Shown in pieces: positions 38,001 through 46,400 of a stretch of 64,000 nucleotides of DNA; position 1 is the stretch's first letter, and each line of letters opens with the position of its first letter. The translations under genes were made by a program, and so were the position numbers. This DNA comes from Actinosynnema pretiosum (GTDB taxonomy: Bacteria > Actinomycetota > Actinomycetes > Mycobacteriales > Pseudonocardiaceae): the NCBI RefSeq assembly GCF_024171695.1, contig NZ_JAMTCF010000015.1:1-64000 (forward strand). The letters run 5' to 3'. The notes under the pieces were generated by a model. That model was not told where the DNA came from, did no database searches, and worked only from the letters and a program-made list of their open reading frames with translations.

Positions 38001-41000
38001 CCAGCGGGCCACCCGGCCCCACAGGTCGCCGTCCACCTCCGGAGCGGGCGCGCCGCTCGCGGCGTCCTCGGGCGCGTCCTCGGGCGGGTCCAGCGCGACG
38101 CGCCCCACCGGCCGGTCCGGGTCGGCGGCGACGGCGCGCAGCAGCACGAGGAGCTGGCGCGCGAACACCTCCGCCCACGCCCGGTCCACCACGTCGGAGT
38201 CGAACTGGAGCGTCGCGGCCAGCCCGCCGCCGTCGTCGACCACCGACAGCCGCAGGTCGCACTTCACCCCGGCGGCGCGCACCGGCAGCCGCGTCGCGGT
38301 GAGGCCGGGCACGGCGAAGTGCCGCGCCGGGTCGTTCTCCACCACGAACAGCGCCTGCACCACCGGGTGCCGCGCCAGGTCGCGCTCGGGGGCGAGCGCG
38401 GACACCAGCAGCTCGAACGGCAGGTCCTGGTGCGCGAACGCCTCCAGCGCGCCCGCCTGCGCCCGGCCCAGCAGCTCGCGGAAACCGGGCTCGCCGGACA
38501 GGTCGGCGCGGAGCACGACCGTGTTGACGAACAGCCCCACCAGCCGGTCGAGGCCCGCGCCGTCCCGCCCCGCGACGGGGGTGCCGACGAGCACGTCGTC
38601 CCGGCCGGTGTAGCGGCCGAGCAGCGCCTGGTAGGCCGCGAGCAGCACCACGAACGGCGTCACCCGCTCGGCCGAGGCCAGCCCGCGCAGCCCCGCCCAC
38701 AGCCCGGCGTCGACGGCGAACTCCACGGCGTCGCCCCGGAAGTCCTGCACGGGCGGCCGGACCAGCGCCGACGGCAGGTCCAGCACCAGCGGCGCGCCCG
38801 CCAGCGCCGCCACGCGGTCGCGCAGCGCCGCCTCAAGGCCCGCGCCCGCCAGCCGCCCGCGCTGCCACGCCGCGTAGTCGGCGTACCGGAGCGCCGGTTC
38901 GGGCGGCGAGCCGCCCGCGCACAGCACCGCCAGCTCCTCCGCGATCACGTCCAGCGACAGCCCGTCGGAGACGATGTGGTGCAGCACCAGGCACACCACG
39001 TGCTCGCGCTCCGCCACGCGCAGCACGAGCAGGCGCAGCAGCGGCGGCCTCGCCAGGTCGAACGGCCGCGCGACCTCCTCGGCCAGCGCACCGTCCACAT
39101 CGGACCGCTCCACGTCCCGCGTCGCGGCCCGCACGGGCGACGGCGGGCGGACCTCCGGCACGGGCTTGCCGCCCTCGTTGCGGAACGCGGTGCGCAGCAC
39201 CTCGTGCCTGCGCACCACCTCGGTGGCCGCGCGGTCGAGCGCGGCCACGTCGAGCCCGCCGGTGACGGTCATCGCCAGCGTCACGTGGTAGGCCCCGCCG
39301 CTGCCGCCGAGCTGGTCGACGAACCACAACTGCTCCTGCGCGTGCGACAGCACCGGGGCGCGCCCGTCGCGCGGCAGCGGCGCCTGCTCGTCGCCGCCCG
39401 CGCCGGGAGCGCGGGAGGACAGCTCGCGCGCCAGCTCCGCGACCGTGCCCGCCGTCAGCAGCTCCGCCATGGTCAGCCGGGTGCCGAGGTCGCGGGACAC
39501 CGCTGCGGCGATCCGCATCGCGGGCACCGAGTGCCCGCCCAGGTCGAGGAACCGGTCGTGCACGCCGACGCGCTCGACCTCCAGCGCCGACTCCCACGCC
39601 CGGACCAGGAGGCGCTCCAGATCGGTGGTCGGCGGCGCGTACTCCGCCGCGCGCGCCGACACCTCGGGCAGCGGCAGCGCGGCCCGGTCGACCTTGCCCG
39701 CCGGGGTGAGCGCGAACCGGTCGGTGAAGGCGTAGAGCGACGGCACGACCGCCGCGGGCAGCGCCGCGGCGAGGTGCGCGCGCAGCGCGTCGGCGCCCAC
39801 CGGGGGAACCCCCGCGCCGTCGGCCCGGATCACGTGCGCGACCAGCCTCGGCCCGCCGCGCCCCACCTCGTGCAGGTGCACCACGGCCTCGGCCACGCCG
39901 GGGTGCGCGCGCAGCGCCGCCTCGATCTCGCCCGCCTCGACCCGCACCCCGTTGACCTTGAACTGGTGGTCGACCCGGCCCAGGTAGTCCAGGGCCCCGT
40001 CCGGCCGCCGCCGCACCAGGTCGCCGGTGCGGTAGAGCCGCCCGCCCGGCGCGTCCGGGTCCGGCAGGAACCGCTCGGCCGTCAACCCCGGCCTGCCGAG
40101 GTAGCCCCTGGTCACCGCGCCGCCGCCGAGGAACAGCTCGCCGACCTCGCCGGGCGGAACGGGGCGCAGGTCCTCGCCGAGCACGCGCGGGACGCAGTCG
40201 TCCACCGGCAACCCGATCGGCACCGGCGAGGTGCCGCGCGGGCACAGCGCGAACGTGGTGTTGATGGTGGCCTCGGTGGGGCCGTACATGTTGTAGAGGT
40301 CGACGTCCAGCTCGTCGGCCACCCGGTCCACCAGCGCCGGGGGCAGCTCCTCGCCGGAGCACACCACCCAGCGCAGGCTCGCGCACGCCCCGCGCGGCAT
40401 CGCGTCGAGGAAGACCCGCAGCAGCGACGGCACGAACTGCACGAACGTCACCCGCTCCGCGTCGATCACCTCGGCGAGGTGCGCGGGGTCCAGGTGCGCG
40501 TCCTGCCTCGGGACGACCAGCCGCGCGCCGGTGACCAGCGGCAGGCACAGCTCGGCCATCGACGGGTCGAAGCTGACGGCCGTGCGCAGCAGCACCGCGT
40601 CCGAGCCGTCCAGCGGCAGCAGCCCGCGCTTCCAGTCCAGGTACCCGGCCAGCGAGCGGTGCGAGACCATGACGCCCTTGGGCCGCCCGGTGGAACCGGA
40701 CGTGTAGATCACGTACGCCAGGCCGTCCGGGCAGGGCGCGGCGAAGTCCTCGGCGCGCTCCACCGGGGACCGTCCGGCGTGGACGTCCTCCTCGGCGAGC
40801 CGGACCGTCCCCGACGGCCGCCACGGACCGCCGTCGAGCAGCACAGCCGCCCGCTCGGCGGTGTCCACCACCAGCGCGACCGGCCGGGCGTCGGCGACCA
40901 TGTGGCGCAGCCGGTCCACCGGGTAGTCCGGGTCCAGCGGCAGGTACGCGCCGCCCGCCTTCCAGATCGCCACCAGCGCCACCGGCAGGTCCGGGCCGCG

Positions 41001-41255
41001 CGGCAGGCACACCGCGACCACGTCCTCAGGGCCCGCGCCCAGCCCGCGCAGCCGGGTCGCCAGCGCCGACGCGCGCCGGTCCAGCTCGCGGAACGTCAGC
41101 TCCTCGCCCTCGTGCACCACCGCGACCGCGTGCGGCGTCCGCGCGCACCGCTCCGCGAACGACTCCACCACCGAGACCACCGGCGCCTCCTGGAACACCG
41201 AGACCACCGGCGCCTCCAAGACCACCGGCGCCACCGAACCGGGACCCACCCTCAC
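35037..41255 (-). CDS. Non-ribosomal peptide synthetase 3 (A-PCP-C-A-PCP-C)
   Basis: 2072 residues from GTG 41255, overlapping the PLP-enzyme stop as GTGA; the open frame upstream of this is not coding. Domains: A about 25-500 (YTSGSTGRPKG near 185), PCP about 540-610 (LDLGGHS), C about 630-1050 (HHIVSDG near 760), A about 1075-1540 (HTSGSTGAPKG near 1222), PCP about 1570-1640 (FALGGDS), C about 1650-2065 (HHLLLDG near 1795). By alignment to the PheA pocket I read D-P-A-Q-V-S-M-I-N for the first A and D-A-R-A-L-S-M-M-T for the second; neither matches a substrate code I know. The protein starts with A rather than C, so it probably accepts from the C-terminal C domain of NRPS-2. There is no epimerase or thioesterase. 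Confidence 0.93.
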   Translation of the reverse strand: MRVGPGSVAPVVLEAPVVSVFQEAPVVSVVESFAERCARTPHAVAVVHEGEELTFRELDRRASALATRLRGLGAGPEDVVAVCLPRGPDLPVALVAIWKAGGAYLPLDPDYPVDRLRHMVADARPVALVVDTAERAAVLLDGGPWRPSGTVRLAEEDVHAGRSPVERAEDFAAPCPDGLAYVIYTSGSTGRPKGVMVSHRSLAGYLDWKRGLLPLDGSDAVLLRTAVSFDPSMAELCLPLVTGARLVVPRQDAHLDPAHLAEVIDAERVTFVQFVPSLLRVFLDAMPRGACASLRWVVCSGEELPPALVDRVADELDVDLYNMYGPTEATINTTFALCPRGTSPVPIGLPVDDCVPRVLGEDLRPVPPGEVGELFLGGGAVTRGYLGRPGLTAERFLPDPDAPGGRLYRTGDLVRRRPDGALDYLGRVDHQFKVNGVRVEAGEIEAALRAHPGVAEAVVHLHEVGRGGPRLVAHVIRADGAGVPPVGADALRAHLAAALPAAVVPSLYAFTDRFALTPAGKVDRAALPLPEVSARAAEYAPPTTDLERLLVRAWESALEVERVGVHDRFLDLGGHSVPAMRIAAAVSRDLGTRLTMAELLTAGTVAELARELSSRAPGAGGDEQAPLPRDGRAPVLSHAQEQLWFVDQLGGSGGAYHVTLAMTVTGGLDVAALDRAATEVVRRHEVLRTAFRNEGGKPVPEVRPPSPVRAATRDVERSDVDGALAEEVARPFDLARPPLLRLLVLRVAEREHVVCLVLHHIVSDGLSLDVIAEELAVLCAGGSPPEPALRYADYAAWQRGRLAGAGLEAALRDRVAALAGAPLVLDLPSALVRPPVQDFRGDAVEFAVDAGLWAGLRGLASAERVTPFVVLLAAYQALLGRYTGRDDVLVGTPVAGRDGAGLDRLVGLFVNTVVLRADLSGEPGFRELLGRAQAGALEAFAHQDLPFELLVSALAPERDLARHPVVQALFVVENDPARHFAVPGLTATRLPVRAAGVKCDLRLSVVDDGGGLAATLQFDSDVVDRAWAEVFARQLLVLLRAVAADPDRPVGRVALDPPEDAPEDAASGAPAPEVDGDLWGRVARWVRAEPDRTAVTCDGDGVTYGGLDERVRAVADRLRAGGVGADALVAVLLPRGIDLVVALLAVWRAGAAFVPLDPDHPGGRHAAVLAGCRPVATLTDAGHADRLPPGAGAVLLVGDGGPAEAGAGDVAAHHPEALSHVVHTSGSTGAPKGIAATRRGVANYFADLEARGWAGPGDVVAALTTVSFDASLRDLLFPLTVGARVAVLPDGAHDLDRLVEVLAGEPVTAVLAVVPSVLRLVTRHLARRSVVLPALRAVLVSGEPLHAADVADLAAAAPGARLATMYGPTETTMTSTVHVVDDAAPGRHVPVGYPIAGTGVEVLDSRLEPAGVGVPGDVHISGAGLARGYLGNAALTAELFAPHPRIAGARLYRTGDRAVRLPDGNLLHLGRVDAQLKVNGVRADPSGIEAALTSHPAVARAAVALRGQLTGYVVVAPGHDVPAPVALRAHLADLLPHALVPTAFVVLDELPTTSSGKLDRRALPDPVLGERGSGRAPESAAERLLAEVWRDVLGVADLDADSNYFALGGDSVRGIEIVARAAAAGLRLAPRELFRHQTIAELALVAERAAPAGPQRRGTDAHPLSAAQQGVLFHVLGESGSGVYISQTQWLHDDLEPAAFTAVWHDLVRRHPVLRTRVEQRGTGEPLQVVVPDARPEVREVDGSAWPPDGIAGRLRALLEADRHEGFDVGRAPLLRLTLVRLRERAVAVLTSHHLLLDGWSILCLLEEFFDRYAARLAGRELPAPELPWRPGPAVEPSADEERFWRARLAGFRSPTGLPRSFAGAGRGNAQRERRLPAELGARLSRCARENRVTASTVAQAAWALLLSRYAGTPDVVFGGTASGRTAEPGTTRELGMFINTLPVRVRVPDGGDVGEWLREVQRDWAGIPSERTPLVRVHGWSELPRAVPLFDTILVVETYPASADVRRRLAPDVDWLSPAKTWTNYPFTLVVTPDEEIRLEAVFDRSVHDDAAVDRVLENFEAALDVITTEQ

Positions 41256-42193
41256 GCCTCCCCACCTGCCCGGCGGGGGACGTTGCCCCCGCTGACGACC
41301 AGCACCGTCCCCGGACCGCCGGGGACCCTCCCCGCCAGCACCGCCGCGAGCGGCAGCGCGCCCGTCGGCTCCGCGGGCACGTCGCCCAGCGCCTCCCACG
41401 CCGCCAGGATCTCCGCCTCGGACACCGTGACGATCCCGTCGACCAGGCCGCGCTCCACGATCACCTCGAACGTCCGCTCGCCCAGCGACACGACCCGCGC
41501 CCCGTCCGCGACGGTGTCCGGGGTCGCCGCCAGGCGGTGCAGGCGCCCGGTGCGCAGGCTCGCCGCGGCGTCCGCGGCGCGCTCGGGCTCGACGCCGATC
41601 ACCGCGACGCCGGGCAGCCGCGACCGCACCGCCAGCGCCGTCCCGGCCAGCAGCCCGCCGCCGCCCACCGGCACCACGACCGCCGTCACACCGGGGTGGT
41701 CCTCCACGACCTCCTCGGCGACGGTCGCCTGCCCGTGGATGACGTCCCAGTCGTCCGAGGAGTGCACGAACGGCCACCCGCGCTCGGCGGCCAGCGCGCG
41801 GGCCAGCCCGTCGCGGTTGCCGAAGGTGACGCCCTCGTCGACGACCTCCGCGCCCAGCGCGCGGATGGCGTCGACCTTGGCGGGCACGGCGTCCTGCGGG
41901 ATCACCACGGTGACCCGCAGCCCGGCGATCCGCGCGGCCGTGGCGACGGCCCGCGCGTGGTTGCCTGAGCTGGTCGCGACCACGCCGGGCACGCCGTCGG
42001 GCAGCGACAGCAGCGCGTTGCACGCCCCGCGCATCTTGAACGAGCCCGCCACCTGCGTGGACTCCAGCTTCAGCAGCGTCCCGCCGTCGAGCGCGCGCAG
42101 CGGCGTGCGCCGGACGTGGTCGGCCACGCGCAGGCGGGCGGCGTCGATGGCGGCGCGGTGTCGGGTGAGGTAGCCGACGGAGGCCAGCGTCAT
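41252..42193 (-). CDS. PLP-dependent Ser/Thr dehydratase or serine racemase-like enzyme
   Basis: 313 residues, fold type II. The PLP lysine lies in AGSFKMRGA, the phosphate loop in VGGGGLLAG, and SSGNHARAVA is the substrate loop of threonine/serine dehydratases and serine racemases. It lacks the C-terminal ACT regulatory domain, fitting a catabolic or biosynthetic accessory enzyme. It lies within the NRPS operon, with ATGA and GTGA overlaps on both sides. It could supply D-serine or a dehydro/2-oxo acid to the peptide; dehydratase and racemase cannot be separated by eye. Confidence 0.88.
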   Translation of the reverse strand: MTLASVGYLTRHRAAIDAARLRVADHVRRTPLRALDGGTLLKLESTQVAGSFKMRGACNALLSLPDGVPGVVATSSGNHARAVATAARIAGLRVTVVIPQDAVPAKVDAIRALGAEVVDEGVTFGNRDGLARALAAERGWPFVHSSDDWDVIHGQATVAEEVVEDHPGVTAVVVPVGGGGLLAGTALAVRSRLPGVAVIGVEPERAADAAASLRTGRLHRLAATPDTVADGARVVSLGERTFEVIVERGLVDGIVTVSEAEILAAWEALGDVPAEPTGALPLAAVLAGRVPGGPGTVLVVSGGNVPRRAGGEA

Positions 42194-43425
42194 GCCCGCC
42201 CCCCTTCAGCGGTGATCGCGGTGCGCCGCACCGCGGAGAACAGCAGGAACAGCCCCGGCAGGAGCAGGCCCGCGGCGGCCACGGCGATGGCGCCGCGCAG
42301 CCCGACGACCTGGGCGAGCAGGCCGCTGAGCAGCGCGCTGAACGGCGTCGCCGCCCACGCGGTCCAGCGGAACGTGGCGTTGACCCGGCCGAGCAGGTGG
42401 TCCGGGGTCATGAGCTGGCGCGCGCTGACCAGGCTGATGCTGTACACCTGCACGCCAACGCCCACGGCGAACGCGCTGACCACCAGCACCCCGATGCTCC
42501 ACGCGCCGCTGTCTGGCACCAGCGGCACCGCCAGCACCGGGACGCCCGCGAGGAACGCCGCCCCGGTCACCGCCCGGCTGAGCCCGTAGCGCTCGTTGAC
42601 GCGCCGCGCCAGCGCCGAGCCGACCAGCGCGCCCGGCCCGGCGGCGGCGAGCACCAGCCCGAGCTGGCCCGCGCTGCCGCCCAGCTCGGTGAGCACGAAC
42701 AGCGGCACGAGCGGCGTGCGGATGTAGAAGAAGGCGTTCATGATCCCCGAGGAGATCGCCATGGGCCGCAGCACCGGGTCGCCGAACACCGAGGAGAAGC
42801 CCTCGCGGATGTCGTGCCACACCGTGCCCGCCGGCCTCGCCACCTCGGGCTTCGACGGCAGCGCCAGGCCCGCGAGCAGCGCGGCGGCCACGACGTAGCA
42901 CACCGCGTCGATCGCGACGGTGTTCGCCGGTGACAGCAGCTCCACCAGGAACCCGGCCGCCGACGGCCCGATGATCATCGCGCCGGAGCGGGTCATCTCC
43001 ACCCGGCTGTTGGCCGCGACGAGGTGCTCGGCGGGCACCACCGACGGCAGCAGCGACGGGTGCACCACGCTGAACGCCACGTGCAGCAGGCTCACCAGGA
43101 ACTGCACCGCGACGAGCTGCGCGACGCCCAGCGACCCCAGCAGCGCGGCCACCGGCAGCGAGCCGAGCAGCACCGCCCTGCCGACGTAGGTGATCTGCAG
43201 CAGCCTGCGCCGGTCGACCCGGTCCACGAGCACCCCGAAGAAGGGCCACGCGAACGCGAACGGGGCCATGCCGACACCGACGATCAGCCCCATCTGCGCG
43301 GGGGTCGCGCCCAGTTGCAGCACCGCCACCAGCGGCAGCGCGACCAGCGACAGGTGGTAGCCCAGCTCGGCGATCGTCTGGCCGCTCCACAGCCGCAGGA
43401 ACGGTCCTTCGCGCAGCGGGTTCAC
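42190..43425 (-). CDS. MFS exporter (EntS/macrolide-efflux-like)
   Basis: 411 residues with about 12 hydrophobic segments. It begins NPLREGPFLRLWSGQTIAEL as in the MFS_3 family (EntS-like siderophore exporters and macrolide efflux proteins), with the MFS loop GVLVDRVDRRRL. GTG 43425 overlaps the NRPS-2 stop (GTGA). It presumably exports the NRPS product and may provide self-protection. It could also handle maytansinoid, but operon membership favours the peptide. Confidence 0.9.
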   Translation of the reverse strand: MNPLREGPFLRLWSGQTIAELGYHLSLVALPLVAVLQLGATPAQMGLIVGVGMAPFAFAWPFFGVLVDRVDRRRLLQITYVGRAVLLGSLPVAALLGSLGVAQLVAVQFLVSLLHVAFSVVHPSLLPSVVPAEHLVAANSRVEMTRSGAMIIGPSAAGFLVELLSPANTVAIDAVCYVVAAALLAGLALPSKPEVARPAGTVWHDIREGFSSVFGDPVLRPMAISSGIMNAFFYIRTPLVPLFVLTELGGSAGQLGLVLAAAGPGALVGSALARRVNERYGLSRAVTGAAFLAGVPVLAVPLVPDSGAWSIGVLVVSAFAVGVGVQVYSISLVSARQLMTPDHLLGRVNATFRWTAWAATPFSALLSGLLAQVVGLRGAIAVAAAGLLLPGLFLLFSAVRRTAITAEGGRA

Positions 43426-46400
43426 CGCGTTCCTCCCCAGTCCTCGGCCAGCAGCCGGGACATCGCGTCCAGCAGCTCCCCGGCCAGCCGCCCGTCGACG
43501 AGTTCCCGGTCGTGGACCAGGTCGAGCAGCACGCCGTCGGGGCGGTCGTGGGCGAACAGGGTGAGCGGGTAGCGCGCCCACACCTCGTTCGCGCCCGTGC
43601 GCTCGACCTCCAGGCCGGGGACGGGCACCCGGTCGTGCGGGAAGTCCTGCATGTTGAACAGCGCCTGCGCGACGGGCGCGTGGCTGTCGGCCTGGTCGGG
43701 CGCCAGCGCGTCGAGCAGCGCCTCGAACGGCACGCGCCGGTGCGCGTGCGCGTCCAGCGCCTGGCGGCGCACCCGCGCCACGACCTCGTCAAGGCCGGGC
43801 CGGTCGTGCAGCTCGGCGCGCAGGAGCACCATGTCGGCGAGGAAGCCGATCATGCCGTCGAGCCCGGCCCGGTCGCGGTTGGCCGACGGCGCGGCCACGG
43901 CGAACCCGGCCCTGCCGAAGCGCTCGCCCAGCGCCACCTGGAACGCGGCCATCAGCACCATGAACGGCGTCGCCCGCAGCCGCGCGCACCGCGCCCGCAC
44001 CCCGGCCGCCGCGTCGTCGGGCAGCACGAGCGTGACCCGGCCCCTCGGCGGTCGCCGCTCGCCGGTCAGCGCCGGGTAGTCCGCCGCCACCTCGATCAGC
44101 GGCTCGACGTCCGCGAGCGCGGCCCGCCAGTGCGCCAGGTCCTCCTCGGCCGGGCCGAGACCGTCCTGCCAGCGCACGAAGTGCGCGTACTGCAGCACCG
44201 GCTCGGGCAGCGGCAGCCCCTGGTAGAGCGTCGTGACCTCGCGCAGCAGCACGCCCACCGACCAGCCGTCCGCGACCAGGTGGTGCACCACCACGCACAG
44301 CACGTGGTCGTCGGGCCCCAGCCGGTGCAGGCCCGCGCGCAGCAGCGGACCGCGCGCCAGGTCGAACGGCCGCGAGGTGTACTCCGGCACGTCGTCCACG
44401 ACGTCCAGCACCACCGCGCGCGGCTCCAGCACGCGCGCCACCGGCCCTCCGGCGCGCTCGGGGAAGACGGTGCGCAGCGCCTCGTGGCGGCGCACCACCC
44501 CGCTCAGCGCGGCGGCCAGCGCCGCGGTGTCCAGCGCGCCGCGCAGCCTGCGCACGACCGGCACGTTGTACAGCGCGTACCGGCCCGCGCCGCGCTCCAG
44601 CCGCCACAGCCGCCGCTGGGCCGCCGACAGCGCCGACCGGTCGGCGTCCCCGGCCACCGGGTCCGGCACGGCCCCCTCGCCCAGGTCGTCGACCCACGCC
44701 GCCAGGTCGGCGGCCGTGGAGTGCTCGAACAGGGCGCGCAGCGGCACCGCGACGCCGAGCACCTCGCCCATCCGCGCGGTCGCGCGGGCGGCCAGCAGCG
44801 AGTGCCCGCCCAGCGCGAAGAAGTCCTGCGCCACGCCGACCGAGTCGAGGCCGAGCACGTCGGCCCAGATCCGCGTGATCAGCTCCTCGACCTCGTTGCG
44901 CGGCCCCGCCCCGTGCTCCGGTCCGACCTCGGGGACGGGCAGCGCCCGGCGGTCCAGCTTGCCGGTCGCGGTCCTGGGCAGCCGGTCCAGCTCGACGTAG
45001 CCGACGGGGACGTGCGTCGTCGGCAGCCGCTCGGCCAGGTCCGCGCGCAGCCGGGGCCACGCGGGCAGCGCGTGCCCGGCCGCGGCCACGACGCACGCCA
45101 CCAGCCGGGGGCCGCGGCCGTCCGGGTCGTGGGCGCGCACGGCGGCCTCGGCCACGGCCGGGTGCGCGGCCAGCGCCGCCTCCACCTCGGCCGGGTCGAC
45201 GCGCACGCCGTTGACCTTCAGGTCGTCGTCGGCGCGCCCCAGGTACTGCAGCGTCCCGTCCGGCAGGAACCGGCCCCGGTCCCCGGTGTCGTACAGGCGC
45301 TCGCCCGGCCGCCGAGGGTGCGGCACGAACCGCGCCGCGGTCAGCCCCGGCTTGCCGTGGTAGCCGCGGGCCAGCCCCGCGCCGCCGATGTGCACCCGGC
45401 CGGGCACGCCGACCCCGACCGGCCGCATCGCCGCGTCCAGCACCTCCACGGCCGCGCCGCCGATCGGCCTGCCGACCGGGACGCGCGACGCGGCGTCCGG
45501 CGCGTCCACCGCGTGCCACGTCGTGGTCATGGTCGTCTCGCTCGGCCCGTACAGGTTCACCACGCGCGCGTTCGGGGCGATCGCGACGACCCCGGCGACG
45601 TCCGCCGGGTTCAGCACCTCGCCGCTGACCCGCACCGACCGCAGGTCCGGCGCGGTGACGCCGCGCTCGGCGGCGCGCGCGGTGACCGCCCGCAGCAGCG
45701 ACGGCACGATCGCGGGCAGCGCGGTGACCCGCTCGGCCACCAGCGCGTCCACCACGCCGTCCAGGTCCGCGCCGCCGCCCGGCGCCACGACCACCCGCGC
45801 GCCGAGGGCGAGCGGGAGCAGCAGGTCGCGCAGCACCGCGTCGAACGACACGGTCGTGACCGCCAGCGCGGTGTCCTCCGGCCCGAGCCGCGTCGCCAGG
45901 TCCGCCAGGTAGTTCGCGACGCCTCGGCGGGTGCCCGCGATGCCCTTGGGCGTGCCGGTGGACCCGGACGTGTAGACCACGTACGCCCGGTGGTCGGGGT
46001 GCGCGGGCTCGCGGGGAGCCGCGTCCGGGCGCGCGCCGGTCGGCGGCACCGGGATCGCGGTGGTGTCCAGCGGCTCGGCGGTGACCACGAGGTCCGGGCG
46101 CGCGTCGGCGAGCACCGCGGCCTTGCGCGCCGGGGACAGCTCCGGGTCCAGCGCGACGAAGCCCGCGCCCGCGTCCCACGCGGCCAGCAGCGCCACCACC
46201 AGGTCGGTCCCGCGCGGCAGGTGCACCGCGACCAGCCGCTCCGGCCCGGCCCCCGCCCGCCGCAGCCGGTCGCCCAGCGCGGTGACCCGGCGTTCCAGGT
46301 CGCGGTAGGCCACCCGCTCGTCGCCGCACACCAGCGCCTCGGCGTCCGGCCGGGTCCGCGCCCGGTCCCGGAACAGGGTCAGCGCGTCCAGCCCGACCGA

